From contig NC_037092.1 in assembly GCF_002994745.2 (NCBI RefSeq), positions 2,267,501 through 2,331,500 of the forward strand: a stretch of DNA of 64,000 nucleotides. The letters are read 5' to 3'. Shown here piece by piece: positions 32,601 to 48,607 of the stretch. The notes under the pieces are model-generated. The model was given only the letters and a program-made list of their open reading frames with translations, did not search any database and had not been told where the DNA came from. This DNA is from Rosa chinensis. Taxonomy: Eukaryota > Streptophyta > Magnoliopsida > Rosales > Rosaceae. Numbering within the stretch: position 1 is the stretch's first letter; every line of letters starts with the position of its first letter. A program made the translations under genes and the position numbers.

Positions 32601-35490
32601 TTGATGAATCAAAAGTAAAATTGGGTCTTACTTTTATCTTAATCTTTTCCTACTAAACGCTACATCATCTCCTTGTATGAAAAAAGAAACAACATTTGAA
32701 TTACAACAGTGTGAAATGATGCTGAGTTTTGTGAGGTGGACTTGTAATCAAGTAGAGTATTAAAGTGATTGATTGATCACTGTTAAAAATGAGGCCGGAT
32801 TTTGTGGTGTGGACTTGTAGCCAATTTTTTATTATTATTATTATTTTACCTCAGCAAAGTTGCACTGTACACCAAAGAAGACTCCCACCAGATAAGGGTA
32901 GGGAGCAAACCACTATTGAATGATTTTGTTTATAAAGATGCATTTCTGCTTTTAGGGTTTAGGGATATTCTTTTCTTCTTTCTTTTAGCTAGAGGTATAC
33001 ATTTTCAAGTTGAACAACTTAAATCGTGCATACCCCTTCAATGCTAGATATTGACAAATTCACATTCAGAGGAGACCTTTTACCCAATATTAAGTTTCTC
33101 ATGCATACAAAACTTGTTTTCTGGACAAGGATATAACCTAGTGATGGAAATCCCAATCATGCATGGTAATATCAGAGTCACTGTATTTGATGGGAAAGGC
33201 AACAAACACGGAGCAATAGGTTTTATGCGAATACACATTGTTTCTATCATTCATAACTACTCTGACATATCGAATCATTATTTTGCATTACTCGAAGAAA
33301 ATAACATTATCGTCAATCACGATTGTGCAATCAATACGATACTATATCATTAGAAAGTGAGACCTCTTTGTTCATCTACTATACTATATATGAGAATGCA
33401 CTTCATCAGCTAATTAAGTAGAAGGGGCTAGGCTGAGTAAGCTCCAGCGGACTTCGCTTCTTTCAATTTGCTAGTACTGCTTTCTTCTTGGATATGCGGT
33501 GCATGGGTTGAGGGAGGATGGAGCTAGATTTGGCCGGAGCAGGAACTGGTGGTGAAGTAGTTGCGGTGGCGGTTGATAACGTCGAGGAGAGGTATGATCG
33601 GAGTGTCCACCGTGCCTTTCTTTGATTTGTCTGTCACTCCCTATTTCAGTGACGCTAGCGTCGCTGGTTTTCGTTTCTCGAATCCATTGCTTTTGTTTCA
33701 GTATGTTCTTCAAAACTATCAGGCTGGAGGGAAGAGGTTATATATAGTTGAGGGTAATTTGGATTTGTTTGTCACTAGACCAATAACTTCAAGGATAGTA
33801 CGTGGTGTTCACTTAGTCATTAACTGATTAAAGAAAGTATGTTCAATCACCATTGGATGTAAATCCAACTATTGAAAACAAAACAACTCAACTTAAAAAT
33901 AATTCTCTCCACCTTTGGATTCATATCCAGAGGTGGTTGAATATTATTTTCTTGGTCAATAACGGATCTAGTGAACATGCTCGACTTAAACGACTTGGGC
34001 TACTTGGTTTATTTTTGGCCTCTTAAATTTCATTTGTTGGATTGGACCTAACTAGCGGACCTAATTGACCCGATTGAAAGTAATATGTATGCCTTCACTT
34101 GACCCGGTTGAACATGATATGTATGGCCTTCACACTTGATTGAACATTTTGATGAGGAATCTTCACAAATCTTGCATTTGGGAAGACTAAAGTATGATAT
34201 TTTCTTTGTTTAAGCATTCACTCTATATTTTTTCATGAGTCATATTTGTTCTATGTATAAATTTATTGAGGTTTTAGATTAGACTATATAAACATTTTCG
34301 TGAGTCACAAGATTTATTCATATTTGTTCTATTTATAAGTTTATTGAAGTTTTAGATTAAGCTACAGAAACAAAATGTATGACATATTTGTGATTTTATT
34401 TTGATAAGAGCATCATTTGATATTATTATATGTTAGATTTTATATCTTATAGTTCTGAGATATTAGCGAGAATTAAATGATGTGCATGTGTTCATACCTG
34501 ATTGAACGCGCATAAGTTGTAGATGAGTCCTTGTAGCATTTAGGAACATGCAGAAGGGATGGGGCTAAAAGGCCAGCGGTGGATTGACTCTAAACCGTTG
34601 GATTTGATTAGATCATCCAAGATTTTTATATGTAATGTTTTTTAAAATATTTAGAGAAACTGAAGTATGAAATTAAAAGAAATTCATGAAACCAAAATTA
34701 ACATCTATTGAGTAGCCATCAATTAGTGAAGGAGCAATCGGAAGACCAATGTAGCCACTACTGAAATTTTTCTTGCTACACAAACTCGAATACATGCATT
34801 TTTTCTTTTCTTTTATGGGTTTGGCATTGAGACTTCAGTAAGATCATAGATTGAAAGATATGAAACTAGTTTCTATACATAATTGTGCTTGTGAGGGAGA
34901 CATGTATGTGGAATGACTTTGCGAATAAGAAAAGATATGGAAAGAATTCCAATACGAAATAGGAATGCAAGTAGACCCAGATGTTGCATCCTGTTGACTT
35001 GGGTACGGAAGCAATTTAGCAATTGATGAAAAAAAAATTGACATCAATATTAGAGAGTAGCCATATATCAACTATGAAGGAGCATCTCAAAGGTGAATAT
35101 AGTAGACTACTAAACTTTTCTTGCTAGCAACGACGAGTTAAACTACCTACCTATTAGATCATTCAGATGAAAAAAAAAAAAAAATCTTTATTTGAATGAA
35201 GTTAATCAAACATGAGATAATACAGTTTCCCTCACTGGCTCCAATGGCTTTGTATAAGTAACTCAAGCCCCAACATCACTGTTCATTACATTCAGCATGC
35301 CAATTAACATTCAAAGAAAGGGTTCTATGTTCCCGGAAAAAGAAATTCTTCAGAAGTTCACAACAATGCTTAAGAGCGTTCATTAATTCTATGAATAAAT
35401 AATCTTCTTCATTAAGCTAATTTGCTTCATCGATCTCATCAAAACTTGAAGCTAATGACCAACTTTCCACTCAATCCTTTTCTTTTCGTT
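32601..35490. other. Gene-poor intergenic region
   Basis: About 2.9 kb with no gene I can support. It contains a 100-bp inverted-repeat element (separate entry), AT-rich DNA, and around 34570-34620 a phrase (TAAACCGTTGGATTTGATTA) of the kind common in plant transposon-derived sequence. Open frames at 32802-33353 and 33561-33827 show no known motif. Confidence 0.45.
33842..33941. mobile_element. Short MITE candidate with 26-bp inverted ends
   Basis: TTCAATCACCATTGGATGT at the left end and the reverse complement of ATATCCAGAGGTGGTTGAA at the right end match at most positions over about 26 bp. The two arms enclose some 50 bp of AT-rich DNA. The size and structure fit a tiny MITE. I could not settle a target-site duplication. 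Confidence 0.55.
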
Positions 35491-36093
35491 TCATGTAGCT
35501 AGCTTAGCTGATGAAATCCACTTTGACCACACATCACGTCTTCTTATCCTGTTACCTCGGACTTCTACTATACTCGAGTCTAACAGCGACTCAAGAATGA
35601 AGGTTACAGATTTACACATTGCTTTAACCCTATGAAACCCGGCAATGATAGGTACTGGAACCCACCCTTTGTCATCCATCAACGAAATCAGGTAACGGTC
35701 AGGCTTATTCAAATTTTCGTCACTAAAATAGTACTCTACCTGCTTCATAATATCACCCCTTAACGAGGCTACTGCATCCCTTGAATTCAAAGAATGAGAT
35801 CCCAAATTTGGCATAAAACTCGGAGCATGACAAGAAAACTTAGGTTCAACAGAAGGCCAAGTTCCGAAAGCCCCAAAGGAATCTGGTTCTACAGGATTAT
35901 AAAATGTGGTAGCATAGTATGGCGGTTGAGGCGTAGTTTGGAGCACAAAAGGATGGTATCCAGCTAGATATGGCTGATAGTTATACCCAGAAAGAGGAAG
36001 AACCTGAGGTTGATAATGTAGCATAGGAAGAAAAGGAGGTGCATATGAGTTTGCACCGCGTCTGTTACCAACTTGCTGATGCATCATCATCAT
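35491..36093 (-). CDS. Short La-motif (LARP1-type) protein, intronless
   Basis: A single open frame of 200 codons starts with a run of Met codons (MMMMHQQVGN). The first ~105 residues are Pro/Tyr/Gln-rich and disordered. The second half is a complete La motif of the LARP1 type (LRGDIMKQVEYYFSDENLNK, then DRYLISLMDDKGWVPVPI, IAGFHRVKAM, SSIVEVRGNRIRRRDVWSKW). La motifs bind RNA 3' ends or poly(A), and LARP1 proteins control mRNA stability and translation. Typical plant LARP1 proteins are over 400 residues with a longer N-terminus and several exons, so this is a short form. It may be a truncated duplicate, a partly retroposed copy, or the last large exon of a gene whose upstream exons I could not find. 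Confidence 0.75.
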   Translation of the reverse strand: MMMMHQQVGNRRGANSYAPPFLPMLHYQPQVLPLSGYNYQPYLAGYHPFVLQTTPQPPYYATTFYNPVEPDSFGAFGTWPSVEPKFSCHAPSFMPNLGSHSLNSRDAVASLRGDIMKQVEYYFSDENLNKPDRYLISLMDDKGWVPVPIIAGFHRVKAMCKSVTFILESLLDSSIVEVRGNRIRRRDVWSKWISSAKLAT

Positions 36094-36486
36094 GGAAGAG
36101 TCTAGCTTAAAAGTTGATCAAGAAGGCAAAAGGAGCATTGGAGGTATTAGATCAGAACCATGCTCATATAATATCACAGTCTGGTCCTTAACTCTTCAGG
36201 AAGTGTATTCCTAGCGATTCGAGGTTTCTGGGTTCTATTGGTTTTAGGTTAGTTGAATTAGAGTTATATTCCTATATCCTCATGGATTTGATACAACTTC
36301 TACTTCTCAGATTTTATGAACATTTGGATACCACTTTTTGACTTGAAACGCAGCAGTTTTATTCTCGCACGAGAAATACAAAAGCAAAAAAAAAAAAAAA
36401 AAAAAACAAAAAACAAAACAAAACATTTCCCAAAACAGACAGGAGACAAGCCCTAAAACATGAAACAAAACCATACCAGTACCATG

Positions 36487-36580
36487 AAGCTCTCCTGGTC
36501 AAGGATCAACCAAGCTTCGGACGCTTCGGCAGCGGTTGATCCGGGTTCCGGCCTTGGTCAGATTTTGGTACGTGGAACTA
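36487..36580 (-). pseudogene. Degenerate third copy of zinc-knuckle exon 1
   Basis: The minus strand reads PKSDQGRNPDQPLPKRPKLG then a stop, lining up with PESDQVPTKEQPEAKRPKLG of the gene at 12148. At DNA level GCCGAAGCGTCCGAAGCT is nearly identical, and the alignment continues on both sides with small gaps. No matching exon 2 was found nearby. It could instead be an upstream exon of the La-motif gene that shares a motif by chance. Confidence 0.45.
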
Positions 36581-37064
36581 AAGTCCCATGGTTACTATTT
36601 ATAACTTGGCGTTGAGAGTTTTGATAAGTAATAACATTGTTTTCTGTCACGCACCGTTTTACTGAGTACTAACACAAACGAAATCAGAAGAAGCATTATT
36701 ATTCCCTTGATAACCCGGAGTTCAATAACCTAAGAGGTGTCACATTATGTTTACTAACATAAATGGAATTAGAATGCAAGTGAGCCGCTCTAAAAATAAA
36801 CTTATTCCTTGACAACCCTGATTTAAACAACCGTGGGTATTAGAAAGGGCCAAGCATGAAATAGATTTTTATTTGCAACTCAGTAAAATTTGTCATATTC
36901 AATGAAGATTCTGCATTACTTGAAGAAAAAAAATTTCTAAAGACGTCAATAACAGGTGATAATAGACTTATGAAATGAGATGCCCTGCTCCATCTGGTGC
37001 TCTAAAAATCATCTACAACTATATTATCAGCGTTTCTGCATATGCCCCTAAATTCGAAAGGTAA

Positions 37065-39505
37065 TCATTGGTCGAGCTTCTGTTCAGCAGAACTAAAAAT
37101 CTCCTTTAATTCTCTCTTCACTCCATCACCAGCAAATATAAACTCGACCGCATTTCTTGTTAGCTGAAATATTTCCCTCCTTCCAAGACCTAAGAATTCA
37201 AGAAACGGGCAGCAGTTGTGAGCTTCTGTTCTATTTTATATTAAATGCACTAGTGACATCGTACATACCAAATGCAGAAGCAGCAAGGTTGTACTCGTTG
37301 GAAAGGCTGGTAGAAAAGACCCCAGAATCATCGGTGCAGAGGACTAGAGGATGCTTTGCACTGTACAGATCAGCTGCATCATCAAATAAACTTGTTACAA
37401 GAGACGTCAAAGAAAGACAGAAGCTCCGATCAGAAGGAGATACTTTAGATAGTTGTTTAGAGAAAGGTAATGATAGAAGCAGAAGACCTAACCAAAATGA
37501 TGAATATCGAGTGAAGGAATTGTATTGGTCCTGATGTTGGATGTCAAACAAATCTCAACCTGAAAAACAGGCAAAGATATAATATACACACAGCTAATCA
37601 AACCTACAAAAACTATAAAACTACATTTTAAGAAAACAATCTATAAGCTTCACCAATGACATAAACGCAACAGCATAACATCGTTGAACATGAGTAATCA
37701 ACTAAAAGTTCCATGTCTATGGTTTCTTCTGATCATGTGCATTAGCAGGAGATGGAACTAACTATAGATTCAGACAAAGCTCTTGTTCTCCATTCTATTA
37801 AGTAAACATCAACAAGGATATTTTAAGATTGAACTGGTAAAATCACCAGACAAAATGTTTTGGACTTCTCCCTGGCATCTATCCTATGGCAGTCAAAGGG
37901 ATCTTAACTAATTATCTGTTGCAATGAAGGTTTGTATAATCAACAGAGTGATAGGTCAAACAAATTTTTTACCGGAATACTTGAAGATTTTAACTTTTCC
38001 CATTCTGCTTCTTCAAAGCAACAGGCATGGCCAATCCTCTGTGGTAGAAAATCTAGCATTGATCGTACCTCCTTTGGATTAGGCACCTACAAGTGCTTGA
38101 AGTAAAAAAACTAGTCAGGGCAACTATAATGGCATGAATGGCAAGCATTTGAAGAACAAGCCCACCTCTCCGCAATGCAGGGTTATATAAAGACCCTGCT
38201 CTCTAGCAAATTTTAATGCTGGCAAATATGTACTCCTGCCACAGATACCATATATGTATTAAATTACATGTAGAAAGAAGGGCTCTATGCAACAAACTCT
38301 GGAAAATGATTTAAGTACCAATCTCCCACAATCGGATTCCCAGAAAGATCGATACCAACCACCCCTAAATCTCTCATTTCCAGTGCAAGATTCACCTACA
38401 GTAAATCAGTTAATTCAAATTCACTGCTCATTGAAAAAAAAAAAACATGCAGCCTATATTTTCATGACATTACAGTTTCCATTGCAGCCTCTGTGGTTCC
38501 CCGACGATCAATGCTCAAAAGAAGTCTCACGTAAATCTTTTTTCTTGTACTTCCATTACATGTATCATATATAGGTGGAGAATTCTTGGGAATCCTGACA
38601 ACAGCATCATGAGGCCTAAAATCAACATCAACTGTACTCACAGCCTTTATACCCTCCAGTACTGCTCCCAAGTAAGAGCGTTTGCTCATTCCTATGGAAT
38701 CATTTTTCTGTATAAAATGCGAAATCCATCATTTTCTTCTCAATCAAATATATAATCCGTAATCATAGTAGGATAATTCATCCTCCCCCTAGCTCAGTTT
38801 TTTTTTTTAAAATCACCTTTGGAGTTGTTCTTAGCTCCAGATACACAACATTCTCAGCAGCAAAATCTTCAATAACCTGCTTTGAGAAAAAACATAACAT
38901 CAAGTCCCTACATTGAAGTGGTGGAACTCAAGATTGGACAGATTGGAAAGTTCTCATACTTCTTTGGTGATTCTTGTGATGATTTGGTGGTCAGTAGTAA
39001 CAATATGGATCAGGTCAAACAACTTGAACACTTCGGTTAAAGAACGGTCATCTGATTCCAACAATACACAATATTCCAATGTCAAGATTCATGAAACCAT
39101 TTCAATTACATTGTCAACAACCATATTGCACATGTCTATTATCCGATCATTTCTAACCCTTTACACATCCCAAGCATGAAAGAATGAAACTTTAACACTG
39201 GAAATACAGGTTTCTCAATAAGCAACATAATAATAAAACAAAAAAAAAAGATGATACCTTTCTGTATAACATGCTCAAAATCAGAGAAAACTACGACACC
39301 CTTCTCACCCAAATCTCTTGCAAGTTCTCTGCACCAAAAACAAAACTGAACTTCCTCGAAAAGCAAAGCTTAAAGCTTAAAGCAGCAGATAAACCCACTA
39401 CAAAGTTTAAGAGAAAAATGGTGCTTACAGTAAAGTAGAGTCTCTAATAGATCCATTGAGATGAGCATGAAGCTCCACCTTTGGCATTGACACCCACTTC
39501 TCCAT
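37065..39505 (-). CDS. MAPDA: N6-methyl-AMP deaminase (adenosine deaminase-like)
   Basis: About eleven exons on the minus strand, starting at ATG 39505 (MEKWVSMPKVELHAHLNGSI; exon 1 39429-39505, exon 2 39258-39328, exon 3 38960-39051). The stop is at 37067-37065, giving about 360 residues. The enzyme hydrolyses N6-methyl-AMP to IMP and clears modified nucleotides released from RNA. Metal and catalytic motifs of the adenosine/AMP deaminase fold are present: HAHLNGS, ITLHCGE (catalytic Glu), RIGHACCF and LCTDDSGVFSTSL (metal-binding Asp pair). Substrate-loop and core segments VIEDFAAENVVYLELRTTPK and GVVGIDLSGNPIVGDW match the plant enzyme. The gene is head-to-head with the pseudouridine synthase, 255 bp apart. 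Its first two exons were copied to 50173-50415. Confidence 0.93.
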
Positions 39506-39760
39506 GGTCTTAATCTCACTTCCCCAACACTCAAAATCTCTCCTTTCTTTTCTGTCCTCCTCTCTTTTCTTGTCAATAATAAACAATGAGTCAATGATTG
39601 GGACTCATAAAGTCTATGATTGGACAATTTTGGATTTTGGGCTCAGCCCAGAACCCATCATGTGACCCGACCCGACCCAGTTTTTTGTGACATCCAAAAA
39701 TCTCAGATAAACCTCCCCCACCTCCAAAACCAAGCAGCAGTGTTCTTTTTTCGTTTCAGA
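39506..39760. promoter_or_regulatory. Bidirectional promoter, MAPDA (-) / pseudouridine synthase (+)
   Basis: Only 255 bp separate the two start codons. The stretch holds GGGCTCAGCCCAGAACCCA and CCCGACCCGACCC motifs and no TATA box. The same block was duplicated with both first exons to about 50416-50616. Confidence 0.55.
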
Positions 39761-42718
39761 ATGAGTCTGACTTCACTTCTGGGTCATGGTTGCCGGAGTT
39801 TAGTTGCGCCGGTGGCCCTTGCGCGCACGTTGGCACTGACCCATGTTGCTCTGGGTGAACATTCGAAGAGCTACCAGCATGTGAAGGTGGCTTGGTTTTC
39901 GAAGAGGTCAAAGAAGAAGAAAAGGGTTGCATGTGAGTCTTTGAAACAAGAGGTTACCTACCCAACTGCTGCTTCTGTTTATGGGTAAGGTAGAAGCTTC
40001 CAATGTTTAAAGGTTGTTTGTGTTTTTGGGTGTTTGAGTTTTTGGCTTAATTTGTTGTTGGAAGTGAAGCTTTAGCTGAAAAAGTAAAAAATGAGTAAAG
40101 TAGGAGAATATGAAAATGAAAGTTTTAATCTTTGTCATTTCAGAATACAAATTTTTTGTTTTTATTAATGGGAATGACACAAGTATCATTAGTGTCTGTG
40201 TGATATTGTTCATAGTACATTGTTTGAAATGCAGTTTCAGATTCACATAGGCAATTTTTATTAACAGTTTATATTGCTGCTGAGGTTTAATCACATAGTT
40301 ATTTCTTACAAAGGGTATGCAATTGTACATTTAGCAATTGTTTCTATGTATTTTTCTCAACAATGTGAAACTAATAGTATATGCTAACATTTCAGTGCTT
40401 GCTCCTTTGTGTTTCTGACTTTGATACTTTACCTTCTTTCAGCTACCCATATACTCGTTTACTTCCATGTCCCTCACAGAATGGACCACCAAGAGTTGAG
40501 CACTTGGTTGTTTCCGAAGGGGGCCCTGTTCTAGAATATATATGCAAAAATCTGGATCTTCCTGCTCAGTGAGTGCTGTTCCTTTTGGTTCTCGTTATTG
40601 TTCTTTACTACATGGATTATCATTTCTGTCATTGTCAAGTTGGAGTAATATATAAATAAAAATTTCATTCCTTGAAGGTTTGTTGCAGATCTTATCCATT
40701 TTGGAGCTGTGTATTATGCCCTTGTATGTCCAAAGCCTCCTCCAACCGCGACGCCCGAGGAAATGAAGGTATATAAAGAAGCTACAGCACCATCAGTACT
40801 GAAAAAGAGAGCTTCTATAAAAGGAAAAACTGTAAGAGAAGCACAGAAGACTTTCAGGATCACACATGTAGACCAATTTGTTGAAGATGGAACATACTTA
40901 CGTGTGCATGTACACCCAAAGCGTTTTCCTAGGTAAAACAAAACATTTATTGGGTCTTTATCATCAGGTTTACTTAGGTGTGCTTCTCACATCATGATTT
41001 TGTTCAGGTGCTATGAAATTGACTGGAAATCAAGAGTTATAGCAGTAAATGAAGACTTTGTGGTGTTGGACAAACCTGCTGGTACAACAGTATGTATCAT
41101 TATACAAACATTCTTTTTAGTATTTTGTTCATCCAATACATTTTGTCTAGCATTGTCAATTTTTTTTTTCTATGAGTTAGCTATGACTGTAACAAATTTT
41201 GTCAGGTTGGAGGAACCACAGACAACATCGAAGAAAGTTGTGCAACCTTTACCTCCCATGCCTTAGGACTAACAACCCCCCTGATGACCACACATCAGAT
41301 TGATAATTGTACAGAAGGATGGTAATGTATATCACAGAAGTTACTGTTCTTGATGTTATTGAGACATAGAGGGTGATTCTAGTTACTCACTTGCAGTGTT
41401 GTCTTAGCTAGAACCAAGGAGTATTGCTCAGTTTTTCATGGAAAAATCCGAGTAAGTTTTGCAATTTCATGCATTGACATATAATAGATTGAGCTAGCCT
41501 GAGTTATTGGGAGAAGAGACTCCAGCCACCTTTGAAGCTCGTCTTCTTAGGTCATTAAGTTCATTTTCTTCTCTTTTATCTAGGAAAAACAAGTGAAGAA
41601 ACTTTATCTTGCTCTTGCTGCTGCTCCTGTGCCACTTGGAACAATTACTCACTACATGCGTCCAATTAATGTAGCTCCACGACTCATTTCAGAAGGTACT
41701 AATTAATAAGTCTATTCAAGCACTGTCTGGAAACTAGTTTTACATGGGAGGAATTTCAATATGAGTGTGTCAAGTTCTTAAAGATCTTACATTTTCATTA
41801 TGTTGTTTTGCAGTTTTTTTTCTGTTTTCCCTTTCTGGAGATAATTTCTTAAGTTTGGTAATCACTAATCAGGATGTAGTTGTGATATGTAACACTAGAA
41901 AACCAGTACTTTCTCATCACTAAAACTAGACGGACCAACTGTTGTTTCATATCATTAAAAGCTAATTGAAGTGCTAATCAATTTATTTTCAAGCCAACCA
42001 GAGCATAAATCACTCTCTTATTTACTCTAATATGGTGGCAACAACTTGAAAGGTAATTTCTTTCCGAGCTCAGTTGATCAAATATATACTGTATGAGACT
42101 TTTATGCTTTATAGGAAACTTCTTCTGTCCTCTGAGCTAAAAGAGTTGTGCTATGCAGATTCCATTGAAAGGTGGAGTTTGTGTCAGCTTGAGGTGATGG
42201 AATGCAAGAAAGTTCCCTGGCCAAATTCTGTCATCGAAGAGAAATACGGTGTTGAAGACTGTGGGTGGCCTTCAAAAGATTATGCATATGAGTGTAAAAT
42301 CAACCTTTTGACTGGGAAGACTCATCAGGTATGTTACTATGTTTTGTTCTTCCACTCTGATTTGGCTCAAGACAGTGATCATTGTCTTGGTTTGTTTTTC
42401 TGCAATCAGCCAATCAATGAGAACTACATGTATATGCAGATTCGAGCACAGTTAGCTGCTCATGGTGCACCTCTAGTGGGTGATTCCATGTACATGCCAG
42501 CTGCAATTGCAGAGATTGCAAGTCCTGAGCTGAACCCATTTGGCAAACATAAGAAACATTATATTGGCGAAGATGAGAAAGAAATAGCTGTTACTGAGTG
42601 GATGGCACGGCATGGAAAGGAACCTAATGTTGCTATTGGTCTTCAAGCTTGTCAGATATCATGGGATGATGGCGAGCACAGTTTTGAGGCTAGAGCTCCT
42701 TGGTGGAGGTGTGAATAA
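39761..42718 (+). CDS. RNA pseudouridine synthase, RluA family (PUS 6-like, chloroplastic type)
   Basis: Nine exons, 39761-39984, 40443-40568, 40678-40932, 41008-41089, 41206-41321, 41397-41451, 41584-41695, 42159-42328 and 42440-42718, sum to 1419 nt, 472 residues. I recall this as the length of Arabidopsis RNA pseudouridine synthase 6. The enzyme isomerises uridine in structured RNA, probably in an organelle. An S4-like region (FRITHVDQFVEDGTYLRVHV) precedes the catalytic domain. VVLDKPAG and HQIDNCTEGCVVLAR carry the conserved catalytic Asp (family HRLDxxTSG, here HQIDNCTEG). KKLYLAL, NLLTGKTHQIRAQLA and GAPLVGDSMY are further RluA motifs. The N-terminal ~50 residues are basic and could be a transit peptide. 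A truncated copy is at 50617-52087. Confidence 0.93.
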
Positions 42719-43317
42719 ATTTAGAAACTGGAGATGGGAATCAATTGAGTGGTGTGGCATTTTTGTTTTGCTGGAGTTAGGATGACCTTTTATGTATCAT
42801 TTGCATTATTTCTAGAGTAATATATATTCAGAATTTTTTTTTTTAATCAGCGGGTTTGATTAGATTACGATCTCCCTGCGAATGTGTTCAATTCGGAAGA
42901 GTTTTATACAACATTTTTGCCAGAAATTTGAATGTGCATAATTTCAACATAACATGTGATTTTGTTGAGGCACAGTAGAAAATCTTGGACTAATTAATCA
43001 AGAAAACATTTAGATAATCACATTGACAAAGTGATAACTGATGTGCCTTTTTTATTAATCACACACACTGATTTGTTTGACTTTGAATTACAAGAAGATA
43101 CTATGTGATTGGACTATATATTAACTGGCAATGTTCTACATCCTCCTATTGTAGTTCATTAAATACTCCCATTATGATAATGTGATAAACCACCTGCTGT
43201 GGGAATCACATTCTTTGATGTTCAGTTTCTTGCTATATACTACGTTTTAGTATTCACAATATCACATTGATCCTCTTAATAACCCAGCTTCAGAGCCATG
43301 TTCATTTGCTTTCTTGA
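42719..43317. other. 3' flanks of the pseudouridine synthase and beta-glucosidase copy 1
   Basis: Two convergent 3' regions with no further gene. The duplicate at 52 kb resumes inside this stretch (about 43040, ATTAATCACACACACT) after its deletion. Confidence 0.6.
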
Positions 43318-46924
<3,607 letters not shown>

Positions 46925-48180
46925 ATTACTGGATGCAGAATAATCAAGACACTTATTAGTTATGAGATTGACACATAGAAAGAGGCCTCTCTTATAGTGA
47001 ATCAACAATACCTTTTGATGCAACTATTGTGCAGTACGTGAGGCCTACATGACTGTGAACCAAATGGTTAGGAGTGACATTACGGGTGAGGAAAAACTGA
47101 AATCATAATTATATTGACAAAAGTTGCAAGATTGGCAAAACTGGGAAGCAATCAACCAATTAATTATTAGCAAAATCTCCTGCTCTGTCCTACACATGAT
47201 GTAGCACAAGGTCGAATAATTAATAAGGCTTCCCATATAATTCTGATGGATAGCCAAACCAATCAGGATCCAGCCAGAAGTGTTAATATATATATCTACG
47301 TATCAGTTCTTTTGCATGAAAATGAGATTGCCAATTTGTCAAACAATTAAGTAGGCAAGGGCACCTATCATTGTTACACAATTACCCCACACACAAAGAA
47401 GTACGTACATGATGTATTGATGTATACTTGCATAACCAACAAGTCAACAACTAAGCATTGGCCCTGAAATTCTATGCAGTAGAATAGTTGGTATATATAG
47501 CTGATAATCTGATATATAGCATGTAAACCAAGTGACTTTCATTTCGTAAAGCAATATATATACTAGTAAACAAGCAAATACAAACAAACCCTTCAAGCGA
47601 TTTCGACAGTTCTAGAAGCAATGTTAAACGACCGCTACTCGATAGTGTTTGTGCCTCGGGTCGTATCATGCAACATGTCCTTGTTTGTGTCATGTGCGTT
47701 TTGGGAATTATATATGAAGTACCATCCCAGGCTTGTTCTTGACAAAAGCGTGAAAGGCGTGATTTTGACTTCAAAACGCCAGTGTCTTGGTAGCTAGGCG
47801 CAAAGGCTTATAAACTATAAAGCGCTTAAGGCGCGGAATGCGCAAAAAGACGTGGAAGACTTGGCGGAAAGCGTACGTGCCAATGAATGCTGCTGCAATC
47901 CGAATAGTGAAATAATCCATGGTTTCCCAGCCATGCTACTTTGAACACAGACCCGCCTCTGCTTACTTCTTTTCTGGAAGTTATTATAGATACTAGCTAA
48001 TGGAAGATAAACTCTTTTTTATCCCTTTTTGAAAAAGAAAAAAATGAAAAAAAGAAAGAAGGAGAAGAGGATTTAAGAATCTGCTCTTGGAGTTGGGATA
48101 GGGATTAAAGGAAGATACGTTTTAAACTAGAAAAATAAAAAGATAAGGCTAAACACCAAGTCTACCAAAATAACTGTAAA
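46925..48180. other. Upstream flank of beta-glucosidase copy 1, end of duplicated block 1
   Basis: The sequence to about 47260 parallels the promoters of copies 2 and 3. 47480-47630 matches 61180-61298 beside copy 3, and 47830-48175 matches 55580-56010 beyond copy 2. So copies 2 and 3 each lost different parts of a longer ancestral flank. No gene recognised. Confidence 0.6.
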
Positions 48181-48445
48181 AAAGGGTTGACGTTTCACTT
48201 CAAGAAAAAACTGCAATTTACACGAATGAACCGAATTTGTCGAACCGGAACTGTTCCTGTTTATAATGGTAAATTACAGTTTTAGATACCTAAACGATCA
48301 TCAAATTAGCTGAAAATTTGCAGAGATGATCTATACATTATGACCTAAAAACTGAACGGTTAAGATGTGAATATGTAATCGGAAAGTGGGGAAAAACCGG
48401 AAATCCGCACCTAAGCAAAAAGTGCGGATATCCACACCTGAGAAG

Positions 48446-48449
<4 letters not shown>

Positions 48450-48481
<32 letters not shown>
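48450..48481. repeat. (TA)n microsatellite
   Basis: About 16 uninterrupted TA dinucleotides, followed by TAAGATATATTT, whose exact reverse complement occurs ~75 bp later, so the AT-rich stretch can fold back on itself. Confidence 0.85.
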
Positions 48482-48484
<3 letters not shown>

Positions 48485-48607
48485 ATATATTTTGTGAACG
48501 TAATGAATATAATCTCTGTTTCATCGTTTATCTCATATTTAATAATTTTTAATTAAATATATCTTATATATATGTTTTATCAAACATATTTAATATTCAT
48601 AATATAA

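Noticed and set aside
35169..35185. Poly(A) tail of a retroposed La-motif gene
   Set aside because: The A run is on the plus strand, whereas the gene is on the minus strand, so it would be a T run in the sense direction and cannot be its tail.
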